Positions 35,407-44,013 of a stretch of 64,000 nt of DNA are shown here, in pieces. Under the pieces are notes generated by a model. That model was not told where the DNA came from, did no database searches, and was given only the letters and a program-made list of their open reading frames with translations. The position numbers were made by a program, and so were the translations under genes. This DNA comes from Beijerinckiaceae bacterium (GTDB lineage: Bacteria > Pseudomonadota > Alphaproteobacteria > Rhizobiales > Beijerinckiaceae). The stretch covers positions 2,205 through 66,204 of the forward strand of contig WSYC01000007.1 of the NCBI GenBank assembly GCA_009773635.1, given 5' to 3'. Position 1 is the stretch's first letter; the number at the start of each line of letters is the position of its first letter.

Positions 35407-36177
35407 TTAGTGCAAGATCTGGCTCAGGAAGAGCTTGGTGCGCTCGTGCTGCGGGTTCTTGAAGAAGGCGTTCGGCTCGTTCATCTCGACGATCTGGCCC
35501 TGATCCATGAAGATCACCCGGTCCGCCACCTGCCGCGCGAAACCCATTTCATGCGTCACCACCATCATGGTCATGCCCTCTTCAGCGAGGCTCACCATGG
35601 TGTCGAGCACTTCCTTGACCATTTCCGGGTCGAGCGCCGAGGTCGGCTCATCGAACAGCATGATCTTCGGCGACATGCACAGCGAACGCGCGATCGCCAC
35701 GCGTTGCTGCTGGCCACCCGAGAGCTGGCCGGGATACTTGCCCGCCTGCTCCGGGATTTTCACCCGCGTGAGGTAGTGCATCGCGATTTCCTCAGCTTCC
35801 TTCTTCGGCATCTTCTTCACCCATATCGGGGCGAGCGTGCAGTTCTCGAGGATGGTGAGGTGCGGGAACAGGTTGAAGTGCTGGAACACCATGCCGACAT
35901 CGCGGCGGATTTCATCGATCTTCTTGAGATCGTTGGTGAGCTCGGTGCCATCCACCACGATCGAGCCCTTTTGGTGCTCTTCCAGCCGGTTGATGCAGCG
36001 GATCATCGTCGATTTGCCGGAGCCCGAAGGCCCGCAGACGACGATCTTCTCGCCGCGTGTCACCTTCAGGTTCACGTCTTTGAGAACGTGGAACTCGCCG
36101 TACCACTTGTGAACGCCGATCATCTCGACCGCCGTCTCGTTCTTCAGCATCGTGGGTTTCAGATTCAAGACCGCCAT
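35407..36177 (-). CDS. aapP: General L-amino-acid ABC transporter, ATPase
   Basis: A 256-residue ATP-binding subunit of a polar amino-acid importer. Walker A is GPSGSGKST (about 49-57), the Q-loop is [10 protein letters not shown], the ABC signature [15 protein letters not shown] and Walker [14 protein letters not shown]; the H-loop is VTHEMGF. The protein matches AapP/GlnQ. AAGGAG lies before ATG 36177. It is the last gene of the order aapJ-aapJ-aapQ-aapM-aapP on the minus strand and follows aapM by 11 bases. Confidence 0.96.
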   Translation of the reverse strand: MAVLNLKPTMLKNETAVEMIGVHKWYGEFHVLKDVNLKVTRGEKIVVCGPSGSGKSTMIRCINRLEEHQKGSIVVDGTELTNDLKKIDEIRRDVGMVFQHFNLFPHLTILENCTLAPIWVKKMPKKEAEEIAMHYLTRVKIPEQAGKYPGQLSGGQQQRVAIARSLCMSPKIMLFDEPTSALDPEMVKEVLDTMVSLAEEGMTMMVVTHEMGFARQVADRVIFMDQGQIVEMNEPNAFFKNPQHERTKLFLSQILH

Positions 36178-36188
36178 GGATGAACTCC

Positions 36189-37535
36189 TTACCGTTTATC
36201 CGCCACGGAAAGCCGCCGCTCGGTCGCGCGGGCGTAACTCGCCATGCCATAGCAAAAGATGAAATAGACGATCGCCGCGAAGGCGTAGCCCGTCGGAGAG
36301 GTTGTCGGTGCCGCCCATTGCGGATCGATACGCGCGGTCTCGATCGCCTTGAGGAAGTCGAAGATGCCGACGATCAGCAGCAGCGACGTATCCTTGAACA
36401 GGCCGATATAGGTGTTGACGATGTTCGGGATCGTGACCTTCAGCGCCTGCGGCAGGATGATGAGGCGCATCATCTGCCAGTAGCCGAGGCCGACCGCCAT
36501 CGCGCCCTCGTATTGCCCCTTCGGCAGCGCCTGAAGGCCCGCACGCACCACCTCCGCCATGTAGATACCGACCAGCGCGCGCAGGAGTTTATCAACGTGC
36601 CAGCCATCGGGCATGAACAGCGGCAGCATGGTGTTGGCCATGAACAGCACGGTGATCAAAGGCACGCCGCGCACGAATTCGATGAACATCACCGAGAAGA
36701 ATTTCACCACCGGCAGCTTCGAGCGCCGCCCGAGCGCCAGCAGGATGCCGAGTGGCAGCGACGCCACAATGCCCACCCCCGCCACGACGAGCGTGACCAT
36801 CAAGCCACCCCATTTGGAGGTTTCCACGGGTGACAGTTTCAAGAGTGACCAGGCATTCTCGGCGAGCAGAACGCCGGAAATAATGAACCCGAACAGCGTC
36901 ATGAAACCAAGCGCGCCTTTCGAGTCATCACTTTGGTTCATCAGATAGGCAAAAAGAAAGACCAGCAGGCATGCTGTGGCCTTCAGCCATTGCGGGGCGA
37001 ACGACACGAACCCAAACGGATTGTTGCCACTCAGCAAACCGTACGAGACCAGCGGCAGCGCGATGATGAAATAGAACAACCCGATATCGCGGCGCGGCGC
37101 CCCGAGCCACAACATCCATGTCACGCCGAGCGCGCCAAGAACGAAGAACAGGTCCACCCGCCAGCGCTGGTCGAACGGGTAGAACCCGTAGATGAAGAAC
37201 GAGTAGCGATCGCGCACGAAAGCCCAGCAGGCCCCCGGCGTGATGCCATTCTTCGTGATGCAGGCCTCGCGGTCCGCCCCGCTCCAGACCGCATCGGTGA
37301 TCAGGAACTTGATGAAGCCGGGAATCAGCCAGAAGGCAATGAGCGCCGCGATGATGGTGAGCGCGATATTGCCCGGCGACGACAACAGGTTGGCGCGCAG
37401 CCAGCCGATGACGCCGACCATGCTCGCCGGCGGCGGCAGGGAAACCGCAGGTTCGTTCTGCACATAGGCGTGCTGGAGCGCGCCTGTGGGTGCCATTTGG
37501 CCGGCAAGGGCGCCGGGAGCCAGATTTTCGTCCAT
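36189..37535 (-). CDS. aapM: General L-amino-acid ABC transporter, permease
   Basis: A 448-residue inner-membrane permease. It has several N-terminal hydrophobic helices (about 55-75 and 128-225) before the HisM/GlnP-type transport domain (about 240-435). The EAA loop that meets the ATPase reads [20 protein letters not shown], followed by [20 protein letters not shown]. The extra N-terminal part is typical of AapM. The gene follows aapQ by 10 bases, so both permeases are made together and should form a heterodimer. Confidence 0.96.
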   Translation of the reverse strand: MDENLAPGALAGQMAPTGALQHAYVQNEPAVSLPPPASMVGVIGWLRANLLSSPGNIALTIIAALIAFWLIPGFIKFLITDAVWSGADREACITKNGITPGACWAFVRDRYSFFIYGFYPFDQRWRVDLFFVLGALGVTWMLWLGAPRRDIGLFYFIIALPLVSYGLLSGNNPFGFVSFAPQWLKATACLLVFLFAYLMNQSDDSKGALGFMTLFGFIISGVLLAENAWSLLKLSPVETSKWGGLMVTLVVAGVGIVASLPLGILLALGRRSKLPVVKFFSVMFIEFVRGVPLITVLFMANTMLPLFMPDGWHVDKLLRALVGIYMAEVVRAGLQALPKGQYEGAMAVGLGYWQMMRLIILPQALKVTIPNIVNTYIGLFKDTSLLLIVGIFDFLKAIETARIDPQWAAPTTSPTGYAFAAIVYFIFCYGMASYARATERRLSVADKR

Positions 37536-37545
37536 CCCCGCCTCC

Positions 37546-38757
37546 TCAGCGCTCGATCAGCGCTTTGCGCGCGTTGTACCAGTTCATGAACATCGACGTC
37601 GTCAGGCTGATGGTGAGATAGACCGCCATCGTGATCACGACGACTTCCACCGCCTGCCCGGTCTGGTTCAGCACCGTCCCGGTGAAAACCTGCACCAGAT
37701 CCGGGTAGCCGATCGCCACCGCAAGCGACGAGTTCTTGGTCAGGTTCAGGTAGTTGGAGGTCAGCGGCGGGATGATGACGCGCATCGCCTGCGGGATGAC
37801 GACGAGATCCAGCGTCGGCCCGGGCCTGAGGCCGAGCGCATAGGCCGCCTCTGTCTGCCCCTTCGACACAGCCTGGATACCGGCACGCACCGCTTCGGCG
37901 ATGAAGGCCGCAGTATAGATCGTTAGCCCGACGACCAATGCCACGAATTCAGGATAGACCTGCACGCCGCCGCGGATGTTGAAGCGGCCGAGATCCGGGT
38001 AATTGAAGGAAAGCGGCTGGCCGGCAAGGAAATAGACCGCCAGCGGAAACAGGATCACAAGGCCAAAACCCACCTTGAGCACGGGCGATTGCTCGCCGGT
38101 TTTCTCCTGCTTCAGCCGCGCCCAGCGCCCGTAGCTGACATAGCCGACAAGCCCCGCGAGAAGCGTGTAGAGAACCCAGGAAAAATTGGCCGCAAAGACC
38201 GGTTCGGGCACAAAAAGCCCGCGCGTGTTGAGAAAGGAGCCACCGGGAATGGCGACCGATTCCTTCACTTCCGGCAAAGCCTTGAGCACAGCATTGTACC
38301 AGAACAGCAATTGCAGCAGCAGTGGCGTGTTGCGGATAGCCTCGACGTAGATCGTCGCCAGCTTCTGGACGAGCCAGTTCTTCGATAGCCGCGCAACACC
38401 GATGATGAAGCCGAGGAAGGTCGCGAGCACGATGCCGACCACCGCGACGAGCAAGGTGTTCGTCAGGCCGACCCAGAAGGCCTGGCCATAGGTCGAGGTT
38501 GTCTCGTAGGGAATGAGGCGCTGGCCGATATCGAAGCCGGCCGTATTGTTCCAGAAGCCAAAACCGGAAGCGATCTTCTGCTTGACGAGGTTGTCGCGCG
38601 CGTTGTCGAACGCGGCCCAGAAGAAATAGATGACGGCAGCGAACAGAACAGCCTGAAAGATGTAGCCGCGCTTTTCCGGATCGTTCCAGAACGCGACACG
38701 CGGCTTTTCAACGCCCACGCCTTGTGCGCCCGAGGTTCGGGCATCAACAGAACTCAT
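37546..38757 (-). CDS. aapQ: General L-amino-acid ABC transporter, permease
   Basis: A 403-residue partner permease of AapM. It shows N-terminal membrane segments (AVLFAAVIYFFWAAF), the transport domain with GLTNTLLVAVVGIVLATFLG, the long periplasmic insertion (about 170-265) characteristic of AapQ, and the EAA loop SKGQTEAAYALGLRPGPTLD followed by VIPQAMRVIIPPLTSNYLNL. It begins 114 bases after the proximal aapJ; a strong hairpin in that gap probably lowers permease output relative to the binding protein. Confidence 0.96.
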   Translation of the reverse strand: MSSVDARTSGAQGVGVEKPRVAFWNDPEKRGYIFQAVLFAAVIYFFWAAFDNARDNLVKQKIASGFGFWNNTAGFDIGQRLIPYETTSTYGQAFWVGLTNTLLVAVVGIVLATFLGFIIGVARLSKNWLVQKLATIYVEAIRNTPLLLQLLFWYNAVLKALPEVKESVAIPGGSFLNTRGLFVPEPVFAANFSWVLYTLLAGLVGYVSYGRWARLKQEKTGEQSPVLKVGFGLVILFPLAVYFLAGQPLSFNYPDLGRFNIRGGVQVYPEFVALVVGLTIYTAAFIAEAVRAGIQAVSKGQTEAAYALGLRPGPTLDLVVIPQAMRVIIPPLTSNYLNLTKNSSLAVAIGYPDLVQVFTGTVLNQTGQAVEVVVITMAVYLTISLTTSMFMNWYNARKALIER

Positions 38758-38821
38758 TGAAGTCTCCCCACTTCAACCCCAACTCTCCGCCGGCGCCACC
38801 ATGAGCACCGGCGGGCAGAAC

Positions 38822-38844
38822 GGGTGGCCGAAACTCGGCCACCC
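38822..38844 (-). terminator. Intercistronic hairpin between aapJ (proximal) and aapQ
   Basis: GGGTGGCCGA-AAC-TCGGCCACCC is a perfect 10-bp stem with a three-base loop, 27 bases after the aapJ stop. There is no T run. Hairpins here commonly protect the binding-protein mRNA or reduce read-through into the permease genes. Confidence 0.75.
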
Positions 38845-38871
38845 ACGCCAGATATCAGCGACGAGCCGAGA

Positions 38872-39885
38872 TCAGCGGATCGGCGGCGCGTACTGCAGGC
38901 CACCCTTCGACCACAGCGCGTTGACGCCGCGTGCGATCTTGAGGCGCGAGCCCATGCCGACGTTGCGCTCGAAGCTCTCGCCGTAATTGCCGACATGCTT
39001 GATCATGCGCGCGCCCCAATCATTCGTCAGGCCCATGGCTTCGCCATACTTGCCTTCGGTGCCGAGCAGGCGCTTGATCTCGGGGTTGGTCGACTTCATC
39101 ATCTCGCCGAGGTTCGCCTTGGTGACGCCCAGCTCTTCGGCCGTGATCATCACGTAGTGCGTCCACTTGACGATATCGAACCACTGGTCATCGCCATGGC
39201 GCACGCCGGGGCCGAGCGGCTCCTTCGAGATGATGTCCGGCAGGACCATGTGGTCATCCGGGTTGGCAAGACGCAGACGCTCGGAATAAAGGCCCGAGGC
39301 ATCCGTCGTGAAGGCGTCACAGCGGCCGGTCTCGTAGGCCTTGACGGTCTCGTCGTTGGTCGCGAACACCACCGGCTCGTACTTGATGTTGTTGGCGCGG
39401 AAATAGTCAGCCAAGTTCAACTCGGTCGTCGTGCCCTGCTGGGTGCAGACCGTGGCGCCGGCCAGTTCCTTGGCGCTCTTCACATTGAGCTTCTTGCGGA
39501 CCATGAAGCCCTGGCCGTCGTAATAGTTGATCGGGCCAAAGTTCAGGCCGAGCGAGGTATCGCGCGAGAGGGTCCAGGTGGTGTTGCGCGAGAGCAAGTC
39601 GACTTCACCGGCCTGCAGCGCGGTGAAGCGGTCCTTCGCTGACAGCGACACGAACTTGACCTTCTTCGGGTCATCGAAGATCGCGGCGGCGATCGCGCGG
39701 CAGACGTCGGCATCGAGGCCGTCCCAGTTGCCCTGGCTGTCGGCGATCGCGAAACCCGCGAGGCCGGTGCCGACGCCGCAATTCAGCACGCCACGATCCT
39801 TGACGGTCTTCAGCGTCTGTGCGGAAGCCGTGCCAGCGGCGAACACTGCCACGGCAGCGCCCAAAGCGAGAATTGTCTTTTTCAT
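38872..39885 (-). CDS. aapJ: General L-amino-acid binding protein (copy proximal to aapQ)
   Basis: A 337-residue periplasmic solute-binding protein of the AapJ/BztA group. The signal peptide (MKKTILALGAAVAVFAAGTA) is cut near ASAQ. The mature protein shows VLNCGVGTGLAGFAIADSQG, DADVCRAIAAAIF, FTALQAGEVDLLSRNTTWTL and the C-terminal HVGNYGESFERNVGMGSRLK. It delivers a broad set of L-amino acids to AapQMP. GGGGAGA precedes ATG 39885. A second copy lies 244 bases upstream; the two are very similar across the whole length, differing mostly in the loops that line the ligand cleft region and in the signal peptide. Confidence 0.96.
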   Translation of the reverse strand: MKKTILALGAAVAVFAAGTASAQTLKTVKDRGVLNCGVGTGLAGFAIADSQGNWDGLDADVCRAIAAAIFDDPKKVKFVSLSAKDRFTALQAGEVDLLSRNTTWTLSRDTSLGLNFGPINYYDGQGFMVRKKLNVKSAKELAGATVCTQQGTTTELNLADYFRANNIKYEPVVFATNDETVKAYETGRCDAFTTDASGLYSERLRLANPDDHMVLPDIISKEPLGPGVRHGDDQWFDIVKWTHYVMITAEELGVTKANLGEMMKSTNPEIKRLLGTEGKYGEAMGLTNDWGARMIKHVGNYGESFERNVGMGSRLKIARGVNALWSKGGLQYAPPIR

Positions 39886-40089
39886 TGGTGTCTCCCCAGT
39901 ATCGGACATTCGCTTCCCGCGTTTGTCACGTGTCGTTGAAGGAACCGGCCCCGCACATCTGGTGCTTTGCCGTCAGGTTCGTTTGATAAGGCAAAAAGCG
40001 GGCCGTCAGCCGGCCGCCTGGCTGGCAAACCCATCGCGGCAAGCCCGTTGCGGAGAATCCGCAACTGCTGGTGGTCCGGATATTGGAAA

Positions 40090-40113
40090 GAGGGAGGTCT
40101 GCCGACCTCCCTC
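40090..40113 (-). terminator. Hairpin after the distal aapJ copy
   Basis: On the minus strand GAGGGAGGTC-GGCA-GACCTCCCTC is a perfect 10-bp stem with a four-base loop followed by TTTCC, 17 bases past the stop. It may terminate part of the transcript or stabilise the 3' end. Confidence 0.75.
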
Positions 40114-40129
40114 CCCGATCAGTCAGACG

Positions 40130-41152
40130 TCAGCGGATCGGCGGCGCGTACTGCAGGCCACCCTTGGTCCAGAGCGCGTTGACGCCGCGCGCGACCTTGA
40201 GGCGCGAGCCCATGCCGACATTGCGTTCGAAGCTTTCGCCGTAGTTACCGACGTGCTTGATGATGCGATAGCCCCAATCGTTCGGCAGGCCGATCGCTTC
40301 ACCGAACTTGCCTTCGGTGCCCAGAAGGCGCTTCACGTCCGGGTTGGTCGACTTCATCATCTCGTCGACATTGGCCTTGGTGACGCCGAGCTCTTCGGCG
40401 GTCAGCATGGCATAGTGCGTCCACTTGACGATATCGAACCACTGGTTGTCACCATGACGGGTGGCGGGACCAAGCGGCTCCTTCGAGATGATTTCCGGCA
40501 GAACGATGTGATCGTCGGGCGCGGTGAGGCGCAGGCGCTCGGAGTAGAGGCCCGAGGCGTCCGTCGTGAAGGCGTCGCAGCGACCGGCGTCATAGGCCTT
40601 GATCGTCTCGTCGGAGGTCGCGAACGTCACGACTTCGTACTTGAGCTTGTTGGCACGGAAGAAGTCCGCGAGGTTGAGCTCGGTGGTTGTGCCCTGCTGG
40701 GTGCAGACCGAGGCGCCCGAAAGCTCCATCGCCGAGGCGATCTTGAGCTTCTTGCGGACCATGAAGCCCTGACCATCATAGTAGTTCACCGGCCCGAATT
40801 CGAGACCGAGCGACGTATCGCGCGACATCGTCCAGGTGGTGTTGCGCACGAGAACGTCGACTTCACCAGACTGAAGCGCGGTGAACCGGTCCTTCGAGGA
40901 CAGCGGAACGAACTTCACCTTGGTGGGATCATTGAAGATCGCGGCGGACATCGCGCGGCACAGATCGACATCAAGCCCGGCCCAGACACCCTGAGCATCG
41001 GGAAGGCCAAACCCGGCGAGGCCGGTGTTGGAGCCGCATTGCAGCGTCCCGCGGGCCTTGACCTGATTGAGGGTGGTGGTTTGCGCGGAAGCCGCACCGG
41101 CAGCCAAGACAACTGCGGCGCCGACGGCGACCGACATCAGTAGTTTCTTCAT
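40130..41152 (-). CDS. aapJ: General L-amino-acid binding protein (distal copy)
   Basis: A 340-residue paralogue of the neighbouring AapJ. Signal peptide MKKLLMSVAVGAAVVLAAGA, cut near ASAQ; mature sequence with TLQCGSNTGLAGFGLPDAQG, FTALQSGEVDVLVRNTTWTM and the same HVGNYGESFERNVGMGSRLK ending. ATG 41152 lies behind GGGGAGA. The frame stays open 65 codons further upstream, but that part is not protein-like. Being first in the operon and having its own terminator-like hairpin, it may be expressed more than the other copy. Different ligand preference is possible but not shown. Confidence 0.95.
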   Translation of the reverse strand: MKKLLMSVAVGAAVVLAAGAASAQTTTLNQVKARGTLQCGSNTGLAGFGLPDAQGVWAGLDVDLCRAMSAAIFNDPTKVKFVPLSSKDRFTALQSGEVDVLVRNTTWTMSRDTSLGLEFGPVNYYDGQGFMVRKKLKIASAMELSGASVCTQQGTTTELNLADFFRANKLKYEVVTFATSDETIKAYDAGRCDAFTTDASGLYSERLRLTAPDDHIVLPEIISKEPLGPATRHGDNQWFDIVKWTHYAMLTAEELGVTKANVDEMMKSTNPDVKRLLGTEGKFGEAIGLPNDWGYRIIKHVGNYGESFERNVGMGSRLKVARGVNALWTKGGLQYAPPIR

Positions 41153-41494
41153 CAACTCGTCTCCCCGAGTGTTACATATGCCTCTGCTGCGGTATCCTGA
41201 GGGACACTGCGTGGGTTCCCCATCTGCAGCAGGAACTTTCATGACAGGCGATATCCGACGAAAGGTCAAGCGCAATCGCTTGCAACGCCGTTCCGATCGA
41301 TTTTTTGCATCTTTTTGCCTCGCAGCGATGCAAAAAACGCTGTGCAAACACTGTTATTGCGCCAAACTGACCATTGAACGGGCAAAACGGCCATTTCACA
41401 GACAGCGCGCGACCCTCTTGAAAATTTAATCTCTGCTGATATCCTCTTCGAAAGATATTTATTCTCGCAAATCACGAAGAAAGAGAACGTTTCC
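41153..41494. promoter_or_regulatory. Divergent promoter region aapJ / metC
   Basis: A 342-base gap between diverging genes, AT-rich for this genome, especially 41400-41490. It contains a perfect 10-bp inverted repeat, TTTTTTGCAT (41301-41310) and ATGCAAAAAA (41328-41337), with 17 bases between, which may be a regulator site or a hairpin in the aap leader. No gene is convincing here. Confidence 0.5.
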
Positions 41495-42679
41495 ATGAAA
41501 TCGATGTCTCCGACAGAAAAATCTCTCTTGCAGGTGGAGACCCGGGCGGTCCTTGCCGGCCGCAACGCGAGCGAAACCTTCGGCTTCGTCAATGTCCCCC
41601 CCTATCGCGGCTCGACCGTGCTCTATCCCAACGCGGCCGACTGCCTCGCGCATCGCAACCGCTACACCTACGGGCGCCGCGGCAACCCGACGATGGATGC
41701 CCTCGAAAGCGCATGGTCCGAGCTTGAAGGCGCGGCAGGCACCGTGATCTGCCCCTCGGGCGCTTCCGCCTGCACGACCGCCCTGCTCTCCTGCCTCAAG
41801 ACCGGCGATCACCTGCTGATGGTCGACAGCGTCTACCGCCCGACCCGGAATTTCTGCGACAATATCCTTACGCGCTACGGCGTCGAGACAACCTATTACG
41901 ATCCGCAGATCGGCGCCGGCATCGCGGCGCTCGTACGTCCGAACACACGGGCAATTTTCATGGAAAGTCCGGGCTCGCAGACCTTCGAGGTGCAGGATGC
42001 GCCGGCGATCGTCGCGGTGGCTAAGAAGCATGACATCACCACGCTGATCGACAACACCTGGGCGACGGCGCTGCTGTTCCGCCCGCTTGATTTCGGCATC
42101 GATATCTCGATCAACGCGGCGACAAAATACCCCTCCGGTCATTCGGACGTGCTGATCGGCCTCGTTGCGGCGAATGCGAAGGCGCTTCCGGCCCTCAAGG
42201 CGATGCATGGCGATCTCGGTGTCTATCTCGGGCCGGATGATATCGCTCTGACGCTGCGCGGCATGCGCACCATGCCGCTCAGGATGCGGGAACAGGGCGC
42301 CAATGCGCTCCAGATTGCCAAACACCTTGAAAGAAGCCCGCACGTCGTGCGTGTCATGCACCCCGGCCTGCCCTCCTGCCCCGGTCACGAGATCTTCAAG
42401 CGCGATTTCAAGGGCGCCTCGGGTCTCTTTGGCATCGTCCTGAAGGCCGAAACCGACAAGCAGGTCGAGACCTTCCTCGATCACCTCTCGCTGTTCGGCA
42501 TGGGCTATTCCTGGGGCGGGTTCGAAAGCCTCGCCGTGCCCTTTGATGCCACCCCCTATCGCACGGCGACCGAGTTCAAGCCCGGCGGGCGCGCGGTGCG
42601 CCTCAACATCGGCCTTGAATCGCCGGTCGATCTTATTGCCGATCTCGATGCCGCGCTGGCGGCAATGGCGGGGGCGTAA
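41495..42679 (+). CDS. metC: Cystathionine beta-lyase
   Basis: A 394-residue pyridoxal-phosphate enzyme of the Cys/Met metabolism family. It splits cystathionine to homocysteine, pyruvate and ammonia in methionine synthesis. Key parts are the cofactor phosphate-binding YTYGRRGNPTMDAL from the partner subunit, CPSGASACTTALL, LIDNTWATALLF (cofactor Asp) and the Schiff-base lysine in NAATKYPSGHSD (K211). The C-terminal GYSWGGFESLAVP fits beta-lyases. No strong ribosome site is seen before ATG 41495; ATG 41504 is close by. Two palindromic repeats follow the stop codon. Confidence 0.93.
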   Translation: MKSMSPTEKSLLQVETRAVLAGRNASETFGFVNVPPYRGSTVLYPNAADCLAHRNRYTYGRRGNPTMDALESAWSELEGAAGTVICPSGASACTTALLSCLKTGDHLLMVDSVYRPTRNFCDNILTRYGVETTYYDPQIGAGIAALVRPNTRAIFMESPGSQTFEVQDAPAIVAVAKKHDITTLIDNTWATALLFRPLDFGIDISINAATKYPSGHSDVLIGLVAANAKALPALKAMHGDLGVYLGPDDIALTLRGMRTMPLRMREQGANALQIAKHLERSPHVVRVMHPGLPSCPGHEIFKRDFKGASGLFGIVLKAETDKQVETFLDHLSLFGMGYSWGGFESLAVPFDATPYRTATEFKPGGRAVRLNIGLESPVDLIADLDAALAAMAGA

Positions 42680-42698
42680 CGCCGCTCGTCATCCCCCG

Positions 42699-42732
42699 CG
42701 TCATGCTCGGGCCTGGCCCGAGCATCCACGAC
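42699..42732 (-). repeat. Palindromic repeat copy 5
   Basis: Reverse-orientation copy CGTCATGCTCGGGCCTGG then CCCGAGCATCCACGAC. It lies 19 bases after the metC stop and is separated from copy 6 by 27 bases. Confidence 0.85.
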
Positions 42733-42759
42733 TTTATCTATTCGTCGTGGAAATTCGAA

Positions 42760-42793
42760 GTCGTGGATGGCCGGGCTAAACCCGGCCATGACG
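42760..42793 (+). repeat. Palindromic repeat copy 6
   Basis: Forward copy GTCGTGGATGGCCGGGC...CCCGGCCATGACG, followed by CCGGGGCACA, the same flank type seen after copy 4. It sits 21 bases before the converging stop of the next gene. Confidence 0.85.
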
Positions 42794-42814
42794 CCGGGGC
42801 ACAATCCTCACTCA

Positions 42815-43159
42815 CTATTCCCCCTCGATCGCGACCTTGCCGCGCTCGCGCCGTTCCTTCGCGATCAGCGCGAGATTGCGGAAGTAGATGAAGAAGCTCA
42901 AGGCTTGCCCGAGGATGATCACCGGATCGCGCTTCTGGATGCCGTAGGCGAGCACAATGCCCGCGCCACCGATCGAGAAAAACCAGAACGCCAGCGGCAC
43001 CACCGATCGCCCGGCCCGCTCGGAGGCGATCCACTGCACGATGAAGCGCGCGGCAAACAGGAGCTGCCCGAACACGCCGAACGCCGCCCACCAGGTAAAA
43101 TTATTGACGAAAACCTCGTGCAGGAACGAGTTGAGACCCTGCGACATCTGGATCAGCAT
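42815..43159 (-). CDS. Lipid-A-disaccharide synthase N-terminal-domain protein (LAB_N family)
   Basis: A 114-residue membrane protein of the LAB_N family, named after a domain sometimes fused to LpxB but here free-standing. It has three to four hydrophobic segments with the hallmark FAARFIVQWIASERAGRSVVP and a later YFRNLALIAKERR. It has no glycosyltransferase part. The start ATG overlaps the stop of the glycosyltransferase gene as ATGA. Small multi-helix proteins like this accompany polyprenyl-phosphate glycosyltransferases and may move or present the lipid carrier; that is inference from context. Confidence 0.88.
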   Translation of the reverse strand: MLIQMSQGLNSFLHEVFVNNFTWWAAFGVFGQLLFAARFIVQWIASERAGRSVVPLAFWFFSIGGAGIVLAYGIQKRDPVIILGQALSFFIYFRNLALIAKERRERGKVAIEGE

Positions 43160-43968
43160 CAGACGATCTCCTCAACCTGCGGCGTCGGCTTCTTGCGCTT
43201 GAGGAGCCACCACACGCCGCACAGATCGAGCACACCGACCCTCAAGCGCCCCCAGAACCCGTAGTTCGAGACGCCTGAATGGCGCGGCCGATCGATGACG
43301 TCGAGATGCGCGATCGTGAAACCTTCCCGCTTCACCAGCGCCGGCATGAAACGGTGGATCGCGTCGAAATAGGGCAGCAGCAGATAGACCCGCCTCGGAA
43401 ACGCCTTCAGCCCGCAGCCCGTATCGCGCGTGCCATCCTTCAGGATCGCGCCGCGGATGCGGTTTGCCTGCCGCGATTGCCAGCGCTTGAATGGCGTATC
43501 CTTCCGCCCCACACGCTGGCCCTGCACGATGCCGACCATCGCGTCAGCGCGCAGGAGGGCGATCATCGCCGGGATGAAACCGGGGTTGTTCTGCCCGTCA
43601 CCATCGAGCGTCGCGATATAGGTGCCGCGCGCGGCCAGCACGCCGGAGCGGATGGCAGCGGATTGCCCGCCGCTCGCCCCATGGCGCAGCTGACGCAGGG
43701 CGGGATAGCTGCCGCGCAGGTTCGCGAGGATGGCGCTGGTGGTATCGGTCGAGCCGTCATCGACGAAAATCATCTCGTAGGCCAGCGTGGCATCCTGCTC
43801 GCACGCGGCATCGAGCGCAGCCGCGATCTCCATGAGCAGCGGCGCGACATTGCCTTCCTCGTTCTTCACGGGCACGACAACAGAGATCAGAGGGGTTTCG
43901 ACCGAGATCAGAGGGGCTTCATTCTGAGGTTTTTTCGCCACGCGGGTCTTCCTGCGGTGATGGTCCAT
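43159..43968 (-). CDS. Family 2 glycosyltransferase (polyprenyl-phosphate mannosyltransferase/ArnC-like)
   Basis: A 269-residue inverting glycosyltransferase. The GT-A motifs are ISVVVPVKNEEGNVAPL, IFVDDGSTDTT and TLDGDGQNNPGF, and the acceptor-side segment is DTGCGLKAFPRRVY. It resembles dolichyl/undecaprenyl-phosphate sugar transferases, but without the two C-terminal transmembrane helices of ArnC; one weak hydrophobic stretch (VGVLDLCGVWWLL) is near the end. The likely role is charging undecaprenyl phosphate with a sugar for the ArnT-like enzyme encoded upstream. A duplicated PLISVE/PLISVV near residues 19-31 reflects a short DNA repeat. Confidence 0.88.
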   Translation of the reverse strand: MDHHRRKTRVAKKPQNEAPLISVETPLISVVVPVKNEEGNVAPLLMEIAAALDAACEQDATLAYEMIFVDDGSTDTTSAILANLRGSYPALRQLRHGASGGQSAAIRSGVLAARGTYIATLDGDGQNNPGFIPAMIALLRADAMVGIVQGQRVGRKDTPFKRWQSRQANRIRGAILKDGTRDTGCGLKAFPRRVYLLLPYFDAIHRFMPALVKREGFTIAHLDVIDRPRHSGVSNYGFWGRLRVGVLDLCGVWWLLKRKKPTPQVEEIV

Positions 43969-44013
43969 GGGCGTGCATCGGCGGCAGCGTGATCGCCGGC
44001 CGATGCGTCGAGG

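Noticed and set aside
39527-41143. Plus-strand frame of 538 codons opposite both aapJ genes
   Set aside because: Shadow of the two binding-protein genes; its internal repeats only mirror the aapJ duplication.
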